Shown: in pieces, positions 1 to 10,272 of the stretch
How the letters are laid out: each line of letters starts with the position of its first letter
How positions within the stretch are numbered: position 1 is the stretch's first letter
IMG/VR virus record: IMGVR_UViG_3300009443_000004
Coordinates: 1-64,000 of that record
Source: a virus
Length of the DNA stretch: 64,000 nt
Direction: 5' to 3' (one strand)
Made by a program: the position numbers and the translations under genes
Notes under the pieces: generated by a model
What the model was told of the DNA's origin: nothing
What the model saw: only the letters and a program-made list of their open reading frames with translations
Databases searched by the model: none

Positions 1-2154
1 ATTATCTAAACCTAAAGCAGGATTGCTAGATATATGAGTAAAAGTCATTGGTTTCTCTGTAACAAAACTACTTGCTCCTTCCATATCAAGCATTTGATCT
101 AAAGCCCTATATGGTCTTTTATATAGTTGAGGTGCTCCTTTTGTTGCTTTTACTACTTTACTACCTCTTGATACAAAAGAAGGTATTACAGGTATAGCAG
201 CCATTGCATCAAACCCAGCAGCTAAATAATTACCTTCTTCAAGATTTTTATCTGCTGATTCTGCATATGCTGCCCATGCAACAGGATTAATCACATCATA
301 AGCCATATCAAAAACATTCCTGTTTTCTGCATTAATTGGAATTCTATCAGGTAAACCCTGACCTCTAACTAAATATCCAAGAGAAGTCATTGGACTTGCT
401 AAATAATCACCTGCTTTTTCATACCAAGCTGGTTCTTTATACTGTGATATGGTAGCTCCTTTTTGAGCTTTAGGTAATGCACCACCATATTGAGCCATTT
501 CAGGTTGATCAGAATTATTTACAGCTATTTCATTAAAATACATTTTCATTTTAGGCAATACTTCTTTTTTCTTTTCATCAAAAGTATTTTGAAGGTTTAT
601 CTTTTTTTCAGTATATCCCTCATTTAATTTATTTTTTACCCCACTATATATTACATCTAAAACTTTAGTGGCTATTTTCTTTTTACGTTTGTTTGTTCCA
701 TTGTAATCTTCTAATAAAGAATTATAATCAGAATACTTTTGTTTATCTTTTAAATCATTTTGACTACTATTAAATATAGTATTAAAAGTATCCATATCCA
801 TAGACGGTTCATATTCTGAATTTATTATATTGTTTATTATAAAATCATTATTACGTGAACCAGGTCTTGCGTAAGCTATTTCATCGTTAAGATCCCCTTG
901 CTCTCTTTTAAGTCTTTTGATACCATATTGTATTCTTTCCAACTCTGAATAACCTAGCTTATCTAAATGCATTCTTGCTGCACTTTCAGGGTTAAATCTT
1001 CTACTGCTTAACATTTTATTTAAATTACCTTCACCAAACTCACCCTTAGTGTTATCCCAAATATTGGCATTTTTAAGACTTTGTTCATTCTCAGATCGTA
1101 CAGAACTTATCTCCCAAGGTTTCATAGCCCAACTACCATATTTTTGTCCTTCTTGAGTAAAATAATCCTCACCAAATAAATTAGACAACCAATTTTTATA
1201 TCTTTTACCAGGTATTCTTTCCCAAGTATTTCCTTTATCTACTACTGTAAAGTCTTCTCCTTCTGGTTCAAACAATGGTGAATTCTCTGTATTATATGAA
1301 TGTGCATATTCATGAACTATAGTACCCTTTTCTTTATCAAAAGGTACTACATCACGGTCACCCATAATATAAGGATCTCTCTTGTCTGCTAACTGAATTA
1401 AATATGAGTACTGATCAAACTCAGGAAAATCTGGAGTGGAACCATCTGGATAATCAATATTAAAATTTTTCTGATACAAACCTCTAGCATTTCTATAGTC
1501 AAGTTCTTGACTACTAGAAAAAGGATAGATAAAAGGGGTTATGCCTCTCTTATAACCTTTGTTTGAACTGTGTGTAACAAAAGGCATCTTTACAGCAAAG
1601 TCTGGACCAGCTGCCGTAAAGTCAATTTGTGAATTTATTCTAGATGTTAATTCTTCATCAGATAAATTTTCTCCACTTATATTAAATATATTTTTTTTAT
1701 ATCTTTCTCTAAAAGCTGGTGTTGACAATTTATATAGAAGATCATCTTTTTGCTTTTGAGTATCTATCTTTTCATATTTGTCTTTAGCAAATTCAAAAAG
1801 CTTACCTTCATCATAACCCTTCCTAGTATTTATTTTACCTGTTCTATCATCTATTTCAAACTCTTCCTGAACTGTCTCATCACCATATTGAGCTTTAGGT
1901 ACTTCAAACACTTGATCACCTGGAAACTGATAGTTCATACCTGGCTGCATCATTTGACTATTACCTAAGTTATCTATACCTATAACTGGAAAGTCTACAT
2001 CCTCCATAGTTATATTGCCTGAGTCAATTATATTAAATGGATTATTTAAATCATCACTATAACGTTTATAACCTTCTACTGATATATATTGTGTTATATC
2101 TTGTAAAAACTCATTTGGTCCACCCGGCAATCCTATGCTTTTTTTCTTTCCCAT
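1..2154 (-). CDS. Large virion-associated protein with zinc-metallopeptidase motif (3' end outside window)
   Basis: An open frame runs from ATG at 2154 to the left edge, at least 718 codons without a stop. It begins MGKKKSIGLPGG, one base after the TAA of the giant tail gene (TAACATG), so the two are co-transcribed. Near residue 280 it carries TIVHEYAHSYNTE, an HExxH zinc-binding motif (HEYAH). Later come repeated Ala-Gln-Tyr-Gly segments such as PKAQYG and EMAQYGGALPKAQKG, which I know from internal or cargo proteins of Bacteroidota phages. Position after the tail genes suggests a virion or ejected protein. Peptidase activity is inferred from the motif only; the C-terminus is not visible. 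Confidence 0.8.
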   Translation of the reverse strand, partial: MGKKKSIGLPGGPNEFLQDITQYISVEGYKRYSDDLNNPFNIIDSGNITMEDVDFPVIGIDNLGNSQMMQPGMNYQFPGDQVFEVPKAQYGDETVQEEFEIDDRTGKINTRKGYDEGKLFEFAKDKYEKIDTQKQKDDLLYKLSTPAFRERYKKNIFNISGENLSDEELTSRINSQIDFTAAGPDFAVKMPFVTHSSNKGYKRGITPFIYPFSSSQELDYRNARGLYQKNFNIDYPDGSTPDFPEFDQYSYLIQLADKRDPYIMGDRDVVPFDKEKGTIVHEYAHSYNTENSPLFEPEGEDFTVVDKGNTWERIPGKRYKNWLSNLFGEDYFTQEGQKYGSWAMKPWEISSVRSENEQSLKNANIWDNTKGEFGEGNLNKMLSSRRFNPESAARMHLDKLGYSELERIQYGIKRLKREQGDLNDEIAYARPGSRNNDFIINNIINSEYEPSMDMDTFNTIFNSSQNDLKDKQKYSDYNSLLEDYNGTNKRKKKIATKVLDVIYSGVKNKLNEGYTEKKINLQNTFDEKKKEVLPKMKMYFNEIAVNNSDQPEMAQYGGALPKAQKGATISQYKEPAWYEKAGDYLASPMTSLGYLVRGQGLPDRIPINAENRNVFDMAYDVINPVAWAAYAESADKNLEEGNYLAAGFDAMAAIPVIPSFVSRGSKVVKATKGAPQLYKRPYRALDQMLDMEGASSFVTEKPMTFTHISSNPALGLDN

Positions 2155-2155
2155 G

Positions 2156-5100
2156 TTATCTCTGTGATAATAATAATTTAGTATTCTCTAATCTTAATAG
2201 CATTTTTTTATTTCCTGATACTTGTCTTCTAAGTAAAACATGATTAGAATAATGTCTAAACTTTTTTCTTTGAGTTTCAGGTTTAAAGTAATTAAGATTT
2301 GTTTGGTTTAGTGGTCTAGTATACCCATTGCATTGAGTGTTAAAGACAGATTGCTCTGCATTAGTAAACTCACCTCTATCATTAGTAATATCCCAGAATT
2401 GGTTTATTCTAAATTTATGTTCTACTTTAGATGCTAACACTGTCATATCATTAGCAGTTACTATGGGGTATGTTAATTCACCCCATGGATTATTAAATGG
2501 CTGTGAAGTAATATTTAATAAACCTGATACCTGATCATTATTATAAATAATAGCTTTATCAAAGTTAAATAGTAAATCTTCATATTTATCACCACCACAC
2601 ATATTATACTCTGGCTCACCTTTGTATATATATGTTTCTAATTGATATTCTATACTTCTTATAGTATTTACTTGCTGACCAGTGTTGTTAATTAATTCTA
2701 CTTCCCAAGCATAATTATCACCATAATAATTTGCAAATAAATCACATCTAACATTATGTCTCCAAAATGACCCTACTTTATAGTTAGCTTGTACAAAATC
2801 AGCATAGTAGTAATTACATTCTGGCGGAGTTGGATCAACCCAATTAGGATCACCTATTAAACCTAATTCAGGAAATGTATCTGGACAAGTTCCAAGTGTA
2901 GTTGTTGTTGTGCCTACGGGTCCTGGAGGACAATCCTCACACTCTACCTTTCTACAAACAGGTGGATTTATATCATCACATGTTCCTGTAGCATCCGTAT
3001 AGAATCCATTAGTAGCATTAGGATATACTAGTGTATAGCCTGCTGGGCAATCACAACTAAATGGAATAGTACAAACTTGATTTGCTATTTGTTGTGCTGT
3101 AGCCTGCAATGATGCTGGAACACTTGCATTCATTATAAATTGATTTGGTCCAGGTGTTATTGGAGGACCTGGATTATAGTATGCATTAGCAGGACCTGCA
3201 CCAGCACCAACTGTTATTTGATCAATAATAGTTGCATTACCTGGACCATTTGCATTTGGACTTACAAACACAGACATCAACTCTTGGTTAACTGGGCCAC
3301 CTGCTCCAGGTATAACATTTGCACTTTGCAAAGAATTAAAACTTTGTGGAGTTAATATGTTGTTACCCGAAGTAATTGCATTACCATCTGTTACTACAAT
3401 TAAAATTTGTCTAAAGAAAGGATCAGCACTTCTTGCTGGATAATTAGCAGCATAAGCTGATCCAGCTTTATTATTAAGCTGTGTTAATCCATTGTTTCTT
3501 GCAAGTTGTGCATTGGTCTGACCACCTATACCATTTTGACTTGTCCAGTTATTTTGAAACCATGTTCTTGCTTGAGCTCCAGTAACAGCTCCTAACATAG
3601 ACTCTCCTGTACCAGTTGGATTTGCTTGAGCTGAACCAGTTGCCCAAGCTAAAAACCCTATCTGCATAGTATTTGCAGTTAATGCTGCTTGTATAGCAGG
3701 ATCATCTATAAAAGCCACCAACCATGTTAATTCTCCATCTGCTAAACTGTTTTGACCAGGGTTTGGATTACCTGTACTACCAGATGCATCTATAGCAATT
3801 ACAATATCTAATAAACAATTTTGTGGACCACCTGTAACTGTTGCAGGTATATCTTCTACTGTCACTGTTTGTGGCTCAGTAATATTTATAATGTTTTCAC
3901 ATTGACCTGTTGTAGAATTAAATGTATATCCTGGAGGGCAAATAGGTACTTCACTATCAATTGTTTTAGTAGTAAAGAAATGATTAATACTTGGTAATGC
4001 AAACTCAGGATGCCAGTCGTGGAATGATATCCATGCGTTAGCTTTAATGTCATAACTTATAGTCCAAGAACAATCATTAAAATAAATTGGATCACCTATA
4101 GCTACAGGTATATCCTTTACTTGCCAAGGTACATCAATCCTTACTGGTAAACTTAAATCATCAGAAAATGTTGCTTTATTAGCCCACTCAGATTTTAATG
4201 AAAAATCTTTCTTCATAAAATAGACTATATCATCATTAGGATCATACATAACTTGACAACCTACTCCTACTACAGGATTGTCAACCCATTCTGTACCTTC
4301 TGATTGTGGAAATTGTTTTATAAACCTTGATGGTAAATATTTATTAAACCACCATTTCATACCTTGATTAGATATAGCATTTAATCCTTTACCAGGTGTA
4401 AATTGGAATATCTTACCTTGAGCTTGAGAAATATAAAATAATCCAGCTGGTGTATTTATAATACCTCTCTGACTTTCCAATGATCCATATTCATTGCTTA
4501 AATCAGAATTAACTATATTCATTAACTTCTGTTTAAACAATGCCCCGTCTCCTACTGATACTAATGTATTTACATCTGTTTTTAATTGGAAAGATCCATC
4601 AAACATTTGAGGTGATTGATATGGAAAAAATATTACTGCCCCATTTTTATTAAATGGTTTTATAACTGAAACTATATTTTTAAAATCTTTATAGTTAGCA
4701 AATAAATATTGTCTCCAATAATCTTTTCTATCTTCTTCATTAGCTTGTAAAGAATAGATTAATCTCTTTGGGTAAGCTGTATAACAAGTTTCTGCAACCA
4801 AAGGGTTATAGTCTCTTGGTTGTATCTCAGCAAAGTTTGTGTTTTGTGTTATAAACTTTGATGGGCTAAGTGATTCATCATACTTATAAAAATTATCAAA
4901 CTTCTGTATCTCAGCATGAAATAAATCTCCTAAATCATTATATTCATATGTATCATAAAACCTTCTTTCTTTAGGTTCTTCCCAATCTCTATAAGCTATA
5001 TTAATTTCTGTCTCAACATAAAAATCATTTATACCATTCACATGAGTATACATGTATGCATGATTCATTGCAAAAGTATAATTTAAATTATCCGTATTAA

Positions 5101-7786
5101 AAAGAGTTAAAGGAAAAAAGTCCCATCCACAAGTAGCACCTCTATCTAAATAGTAATAGTCATTTGGTAAATCATTACTATTTGGATTAAATATACCACT
5201 TAAACCAAATGTAGATACCAACTCTGCTAATGATCCTAAATCATACTTTCTACTATTAACCCAATATCTTGGATAAGGAATATTATATCTTAAAAAATAA
5301 TCAAATGGATAACCATCATATTGCCCTATTAAAAAATCTGTAAATAAAGGCATTATACATTTCTCAGTATATCTACCAATAAATACATCACCACTAAATA
5401 CAGGTGAGCTGGTATACTTAAAGTCTACAGGATTTGTTTGATCAAGATTATTAACACAACCTCTCATTTGAACTTGCTTAATACCATCAAGTTGACCATA
5501 TTGATTATCCATATTAAATTTAAGTGCACCGTAAAGTGCAGATATATTTGATCCCCATGGACCTTCTGGATTTAATAATCTGTTTTCTACATCTAGCCAA
5601 TTGACTCCTGAAGCAGCATTTGTGTTAGATGGACAATATCCACCTAATGTAAATCTTGAATTATCTTGAACTGCATAAAGGCTAGAATCAATAGGATCTA
5701 CTGTAGATACTGCAACTGTGTTTGGTCTAAATAAATTATTTATTTTATATTGATTTTGATCAAATGTTTGAAATGATGAACCAATATAGTTTGCAGCTTC
5801 ATTTAAAGTTCTATATGTGGTATTTATTGAACCAGCACTAAAGTTACTATAAAATCCATGTGAGTTGTATTTTAAAGTGTGTTCTTCAAAACTAGTTAAA
5901 TTATAAATAAGATCAATAATTTCTTGTCCTCCAACAGCAATGTTTTTCTGTAGCATTGTAGTAGACATTGCTATTCTAAATACTCTTGATAAGTTTGACT
6001 CTGAGCTGTCTAAAGTAACACCTTGCTGAGCACCACCACCCATAAGACCCATACCATTCTGTGGCCCTTGTGTAGTTGCTTCAATATTGTCTATTGCTTG
6101 TTCTTCTAATCTATCTTTTAATGTATTATCAACACCTAGACCTTGTAATAAGTTATCTACTCCATCACCAAATAATTCTCCAAGAAAATTTAATATATTA
6201 AATGGTCCTCCACCAGAAGTTTGTGTATTAACATAATTATTAATTGCATCATGTGCACCAGTTTCTGCATCAGGACCTTTTTGATTATTAGTATTATTTT
6301 GCCCAGTATTATCTGTACCACCACCACTAGCATTAAAACTATCTGTTGAAGTACCACCACCACCTGGTGTAACTACTGTTGCAGTTAAAAATTCAGTGAT
6401 GTTAAGATTTTTAAATTTAAGCAACCATTCAGGAAATGCATTATTAATAGCCTGAGTAGGTAAAGCTTTAGTATCTGGTGTACCATTAATATTTCTAAAG
6501 GCATAACCAATACCTATAATAGCAGATAAATATGATGTAATATTTCTAAGTAGTTTTTGCTGTGGATGTTTTTCAGAAGGTATAAAACCACCTTGTGCTT
6601 TACCATTTATCTGACCATAGAATACAGTTTCATATGCATTTAAATATGGTTTAGTAAACATTAAATCAGGTGAGTGGAATGTAAATACATCTTCAGTAAA
6701 ACCACATAATGCATTGTACTCTTGAACTGATGCTTGTACACCAGGATCACATCCTTCTGTTCTTCTATGTGTAGTATGATATACATCACACCTTAAATCA
6801 TTATATGGGTAATTAGGATACAAACCTTGTGCATTACCTAATAAATTTTGATCAGCTGGTACATCATACTTACGCATGTTTTTAAACATACCTTTTGCAA
6901 GAACAGTTTTGTTTCCTAACCTTGAACCTCTTAATACTTCATAACCCTGAATATTTAAAATTGGTGTGCCATCATTATATAATGGTCTTTTTATATTTGA
7001 AAACTCCACCCCTAAAATACGTATACCACTATCATTATTATCAGATATAGTTAATAGAGGATCTATCATTTCACTAGGCATTTTGTGATGCCTAATAAAC
7101 TCACCACATAATTCAGCACTAGGATCAAACTCATTTGACCAAGTGTGTGAACTTGAATTCCAAATTTCTGGAGTTTTATCAGGATATCTTTCTGTTGATT
7201 CCCAATAACCCATTTGACCCCTAGCTATAATATTACTACCATCAGGCTGAGGTTCTATTGGTACAGCACCACCTGAAGCTGTATTATAAACTTTAAATAC
7301 TGGGTCACCTGCTGGATCTAATACATTAGTACCATATATAATTTCTCTTTCATTTTCATCTACCCCATTAGGCAAAGTATAATCCTGAGGACCTCTGCCT
7401 GGTATGTGATAGGATGAAGATCTTTCTCCAGTATTATATATCCATCTTATAAAAAAGGCATATTGCTCATCACGCATAAACCCAATCTTGTTGCCGGCAT
7501 TTATATAATAATCTTGAGTAACTTCATTTATAACCCAGTTTGTTCTAATGTTATTAGCCAAAGGCTGATAATTAAAATCAAACTGCTCAGTTGGTCCTTG
7601 TCTAATTAAATAATCATTTACCACATACATGGCTTCTGATTTTTCATACAAAGGAGATTGTCTAAATAAATCTTCAAATGAAATAGATATTAATGCTTGA
7701 TCAATATAATCTATATTAATACTAGCAACTTCAGTACTGTAGTTACCTATTCTTTTTGTATATATTTGACCTTGTTGTCTTATCAA
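2156..7786 (-). CDS. Giant tail (muzzle/stabilisation-like) protein, C-terminal 1,876 aa, with VWA domain
   Basis: This is the main part of a tail protein whose first 218 codons lie at 7958-8614 in the same frame. The first possible start after the intervening TAA is the TTG at 7786, but the frame is open and protein-like from 7957 (NGAYQAYIAYTEND), so 7786 is probably not a true start. A von Willebrand A domain with MIDAS motif DASGS lies near residue 1,330 of this part, in a Pro/Gly-rich insert flanked by cysteine motifs (CPPGYTF, CPAGYTL). The C-terminus is Tyr/Asn-rich. By position and N-terminal sequence it matches the long tail muzzle/stabilisation proteins of crAss-like phages; that assignment is inference. 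Confidence 0.75.
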   Translation of the reverse strand: MIRQQGQIYTKRIGNYSTEVASINIDYIDQALISISFEDLFRQSPLYEKSEAMYVVNDYLIRQGPTEQFDFNYQPLANNIRTNWVINEVTQDYYINAGNKIGFMRDEQYAFFIRWIYNTGERSSSYHIPGRGPQDYTLPNGVDENEREIIYGTNVLDPAGDPVFKVYNTASGGAVPIEPQPDGSNIIARGQMGYWESTERYPDKTPEIWNSSSHTWSNEFDPSAELCGEFIRHHKMPSEMIDPLLTISDNNDSGIRILGVEFSNIKRPLYNDGTPILNIQGYEVLRGSRLGNKTVLAKGMFKNMRKYDVPADQNLLGNAQGLYPNYPYNDLRCDVYHTTHRRTEGCDPGVQASVQEYNALCGFTEDVFTFHSPDLMFTKPYLNAYETVFYGQINGKAQGGFIPSEKHPQQKLLRNITSYLSAIIGIGYAFRNINGTPDTKALPTQAINNAFPEWLLKFKNLNITEFLTATVVTPGGGGTSTDSFNASGGGTDNTGQNNTNNQKGPDAETGAHDAINNYVNTQTSGGGPFNILNFLGELFGDGVDNLLQGLGVDNTLKDRLEEQAIDNIEATTQGPQNGMGLMGGGAQQGVTLDSSESNLSRVFRIAMSTTMLQKNIAVGGQEIIDLIYNLTSFEEHTLKYNSHGFYSNFSAGSINTTYRTLNEAANYIGSSFQTFDQNQYKINNLFRPNTVAVSTVDPIDSSLYAVQDNSRFTLGGYCPSNTNAASGVNWLDVENRLLNPEGPWGSNISALYGALKFNMDNQYGQLDGIKQVQMRGCVNNLDQTNPVDFKYTSSPVFSGDVFIGRYTEKCIMPLFTDFLIGQYDGYPFDYFLRYNIPYPRYWVNSRKYDLGSLAELVSTFGLSGIFNPNSNDLPNDYYYLDRGATCGWDFFPLTLFNTDNLNYTFAMNHAYMYTHVNGINDFYVETEINIAYRDWEEPKERRFYDTYEYNDLGDLFHAEIQKFDNFYKYDESLSPSKFITQNTNFAEIQPRDYNPLVAETCYTAYPKRLIYSLQANEEDRKDYWRQYLFANYKDFKNIVSVIKPFNKNGAVIFFPYQSPQMFDGSFQLKTDVNTLVSVGDGALFKQKLMNIVNSDLSNEYGSLESQRGIINTPAGLFYISQAQGKIFQFTPGKGLNAISNQGMKWWFNKYLPSRFIKQFPQSEGTEWVDNPVVGVGCQVMYDPNDDIVYFMKKDFSLKSEWANKATFSDDLSLPVRIDVPWQVKDIPVAIGDPIYFNDCSWTISYDIKANAWISFHDWHPEFALPSINHFFTTKTIDSEVPICPPGYTFNSTTGQCENIINITEPQTVTVEDIPATVTGGPQNCLLDIVIAIDASGSTGNPNPGQNSLADGELTWLVAFIDDPAIQAALTANTMQIGFLAWATGSAQANPTGTGESMLGAVTGAQARTWFQNNWTSQNGIGGQTNAQLARNNGLTQLNNKAGSAYAANYPARSADPFFRQILIVVTDGNAITSGNNILTPQSFNSLQSANVIPGAGGPVNQELMSVFVSPNANGPGNATIIDQITVGAGAGPANAYYNPGPPITPGPNQFIMNASVPASLQATAQQIANQVCTIPFSCDCPAGYTLVYPNATNGFYTDATGTCDDINPPVCRKVECEDCPPGPVGTTTTTLGTCPDTFPELGLIGDPNWVDPTPPECNYYYADFVQANYKVGSFWRHNVRCDLFANYYGDNYAWEVELINNTGQQVNTIRSIEYQLETYIYKGEPEYNMCGGDKYEDLLFNFDKAIIYNNDQVSGLLNITSQPFNNPWGELTYPIVTANDMTVLASKVEHKFRINQFWDITNDRGEFTNAEQSVFNTQCNGYTRPLNQTNLNYFKPETQRKKFRHYSNHVLLRRQVSGNKKMLLRLENTKLLLSQR

Positions 7787-7957
7787 AAGAACTAAATCAA
7801 AATAAAAATAATCTTTGTCTAAATTGCTTAATGCAATATCTAATGAACCACCACTACCTCTATGTGACCATAAAGTCTGGATATTAGATATACCTATATA
7901 GTCTGATATAACCTGATCATTTTCTGTATAAGCTATATAAGCTTGATATGCTCCATT

Positions 7958-7960
7958 TTA
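7958..7960 (-). other. In-frame TAA stop inside the tail gene
   Basis: Reading on the minus strand gives GGT ACT TTA TAA AAT GGA GCA TAT. Both sides are open in this frame (8614 down to 7961, and 7957 down to 2159), with no other stop. One substitution (for example AAA, CAA or GAA to TAA) would explain it. The nearby ATG at 7956 is out of frame and stops after seven codons, so it is not a restart. Confidence 0.85.
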
Positions 7961-8614
7961 TAAAGTACCTCCATCAGTAGCTTTTGTAAGTTGTAGACAT
8001 GGAGTATCAACTAAAGGATGTAACCTTATCTTTTCACAATCTAAAAAAGTTGTGTCCTCATATATAACACAAGGTTCACCATCAAGATCAGGTCCTGAAA
8101 CAAGTTCTTGAATATAAGGTACATTGTCAATATTCATTGAGCGTGATGGATTAAGACCATCATCCCAATATACTTGCCAGGTACAATCAAAATTTTCTTT
8201 TGCTGCCCCTGTAATTAAATGTTTCTTTTTAAAATTTAAACATGGGTCATTTACTATAACTTCATATTTACATTCACTATCATCAAATCTTCCTATCTCA
8301 CTACTAATACCATCAGTTGAATATACAACCCATTCATCTGCATATCTATGTATTGCACCTATAATTGTATAAGGTATTACTCCGCATTGTAAATTAGCTG
8401 GCTCATTACCAATAACACCTATGTCACCATCACTACTATTATTTGCAGCATTTATTGCATGATACCAAGAATTATTAGGCTCAAATGAGGGCGTAATATC
8501 CTTGTTCATTCCTTTTGAGAATGTGTTTGTTGAAACAGAGGAGCTATTTTTCCTTTGAGGTGCTTTCCTTTGTGTTGGTGCTTTTGATTTAGATGTTGCC
8601 TTCTTTTTTGCCAT
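7958..8614 (-). CDS. N-terminal fragment of the giant tail protein, ends at in-frame TAA (218 aa)
   Basis: It starts at ATG 8614 (MAKKKATSKSKAP); a TTG two codons upstream is less likely. A lysine-rich leader precedes NTFSKGMNKDITP and DGDIGVIGNEPANL, which I recognise as the opening of phage tail stabilisation/muzzle proteins. It ends TKATDGGTL-stop, and the same frame continues as NGAYQAYIAYTEN into the 1,876-aa reading frame. The ends are codon-phased (8614 and 7786 share a frame), so a single TAA splits one gene of about 2,150 codons. As drawn, this is a truncated N-terminal domain. Confidence 0.75.
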   Translation of the reverse strand: MAKKKATSKSKAPTQRKAPQRKNSSSVSTNTFSKGMNKDITPSFEPNNSWYHAINAANNSSDGDIGVIGNEPANLQCGVIPYTIIGAIHRYADEWVVYSTDGISSEIGRFDDSECKYEVIVNDPCLNFKKKHLITGAAKENFDCTWQVYWDDGLNPSRSMNIDNVPYIQELVSGPDLDGEPCVIYEDTTFLDCEKIRLHPLVDTPCLQLTKATDGGTL

Positions 8615-8633
8615 TACCAATAAATGTTGTTAA

Positions 8634-9593
8634 TTAATTACAAGTTGATGTAGAAGTAGTTGATGAAGTACCATCACTACTAACAACAGCTGGACCGGCT
8701 AACCTTGGATTAACAGGAGCATAGCTTAAGAACATATTATAATAATTATGATATTGTGCTCTTCTATTAACCTCCCACATTTTTCTCATCTCTCTAAAGT
8801 CTGGTGTATTAACAAAACTCAAAGCATTATTTCTAGCAGCTCTTAATCTTTGTTCTACTAAACCTAATTGCTGAGAAACATTTTCTCCTTGCCAAACCAT
8901 ATTTTCTAATATTCTTTGTTTTAAAGCATATTCATAATATTCATTACAATATGGTTGATCCAATACTAATAAATCTCCATCAGCATTTTCCATAGAGCCC
9001 TGGTAACTTATATATACTTTCCCAGTTTTAAATGTAGTTATCAAAAATCCGTCTTTTATTTCTGCTATGTCTAATGCTTGAGCACCTAGACCAGGACAAA
9101 AACATGTTGGATCATTTACATTACTTATCCTCAATTGTGTCCAACTACTAAACTGTCTGTATTGACTAGGACCAACTCTTTGTACTAATTGATAGCTATC
9201 AGTATCATTACATGTTTTAATAACACAAACATCTTTACATGTGTCGTCTGTACTACATGGTGCTTTCTCTGAAGGTGCTGGTACATAAGGCACATCATTA
9301 AATGTTTCTACATGTGTTCCAGATGGCATAGAATTATTTACTGTATATGATCCACATCTAAATGCATAATTTATATATGCAAAATCCATAGGTAATTGTG
9401 CTTTACCATGTTCTACATCTATGACTGTTTGCTTTGTTCTATGTATTTTTAATCCTAAATCATAATTAACCCGTGTTGCAACTTTAATGAGTTGTTGAGG
9501 TTCTATCATGCCTTCTAATGCATAATTAGAAAAATCAATGGAAACATCTTCCATCAATTGACTGAATGTTCTATATTTATTTGATACTCCCAT
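8634..9593 (-). CDS. Conserved tail adaptor / ring-like protein (319 aa)
   Basis: It begins MGVSNKYRTFSQLMEDVSID and contains the stretch EPQQLIKVATRVNYDLG, which I recognise from the conserved ring/adaptor proteins between neck and tail of crAss-like and related podoviruses. The centre is cysteine-rich (CSTDDTCKDVC) and the C-terminus is Ser/Thr-rich. Its ATG overlaps the stop of the 224-aa gene (both at 9593), so the two are translationally linked, and it lies 20 bases before the giant tail protein. Structural role from synteny; the exact ring position cannot be told. Confidence 0.7.
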   Translation of the reverse strand: MGVSNKYRTFSQLMEDVSIDFSNYALEGMIEPQQLIKVATRVNYDLGLKIHRTKQTVIDVEHGKAQLPMDFAYINYAFRCGSYTVNNSMPSGTHVETFNDVPYVPAPSEKAPCSTDDTCKDVCVIKTCNDTDSYQLVQRVGPSQYRQFSSWTQLRISNVNDPTCFCPGLGAQALDIAEIKDGFLITTFKTGKVYISYQGSMENADGDLLVLDQPYCNEYYEYALKQRILENMVWQGENVSQQLGLVEQRLRAARNNALSFVNTPDFREMRKMWEVNRRAQYHNYYNMFLSYAPVNPRLAGPAVVSSDGTSSTTSTSTCN

Positions 9594-10267
9594 TATTGTC
9601 TATTTATATTACGTTTGTTGTCTGAATCCTCAGAAGGGATTTGCATTGTGCCCATCATAGTTTGAATAACTGATGCTTCTATTTCAGCAAATAATGCTTC
9701 TGGAATATAAATAGGTTGTTCATATCTTGGCGTACAGTCATCTTCAGTATCACAGTTCCATCTGGTTATATCAGAATTAAAAACTCCTTCTACTTTTAAT
9801 GCATCCCATGCAATATTAGGAGAATATATATAACCATCTAACCACCAGAAATATAATGTCTTATTATATCTAAAGCTTGTTGTCTTTGTCATTGATGTGT
9901 ATGTTCCAGGCTGAGTTGCCTGTAACTCTTGTGATCCATCTATAGAACTAATAGTACGGATCAATGGACCCCAGTAACCTTCTATCATATCAGGAAGTCT
10001 ATGTTTTGTACGTTTTATAGTACATCCACTTTGAATTCCACTACATCCTGCTTCAACTTTATCTACTTCTATTAATTCTACATAAGGTAATGTTTTCCAA
10101 ACAGAATTAAACTTCATTAGCTTGTTTGCATAGTCTTGCCTTCTCATTAAAACTTGAGCAAACTTTTCAACCAAACTATAAATATATCTATCTGTAATAA
10201 ATGCATCCTGTACCTCGGCTTTAACCTGACCTCTTATTCTTGATACTACTTCTGCTATTGTTGACAT
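9593..10267 (-). CDS. Conserved tail/neck structural protein (224 aa)
   Basis: It begins MSTIAEVVSRIRGQVKAEVQD, followed by a helical segment (DRYIYSLVEKFAQVLMRRQD). It matches a family that directly precedes the ring-like protein in crAss-like phages, where it forms part of the neck or tail tube assembly. It lies five bases after the 188-aa gene and overlaps the next start by one base. No enzymatic motif is seen. Assignment is from pattern and neighbours. Confidence 0.65.
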   Translation of the reverse strand: MSTIAEVVSRIRGQVKAEVQDAFITDRYIYSLVEKFAQVLMRRQDYANKLMKFNSVWKTLPYVELIEVDKVEAGCSGIQSGCTIKRTKHRLPDMIEGYWGPLIRTISSIDGSQELQATQPGTYTSMTKTTSFRYNKTLYFWWLDGYIYSPNIAWDALKVEGVFNSDITRWNCDTEDDCTPRYEQPIYIPEALFAEIEASVIQTMMGTMQIPSEDSDNKRNINRQ

Positions 10268-10272
10268 GTTAT

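Noticed and set aside
7958-7960. Genome-wide reassignment of TAA (or TAG/TGA, known in some crAss-like phages)
   Set aside because: TAA, TAG and TGA all end compact, tightly packed genes here, and no suppressor tRNA is present in the window.
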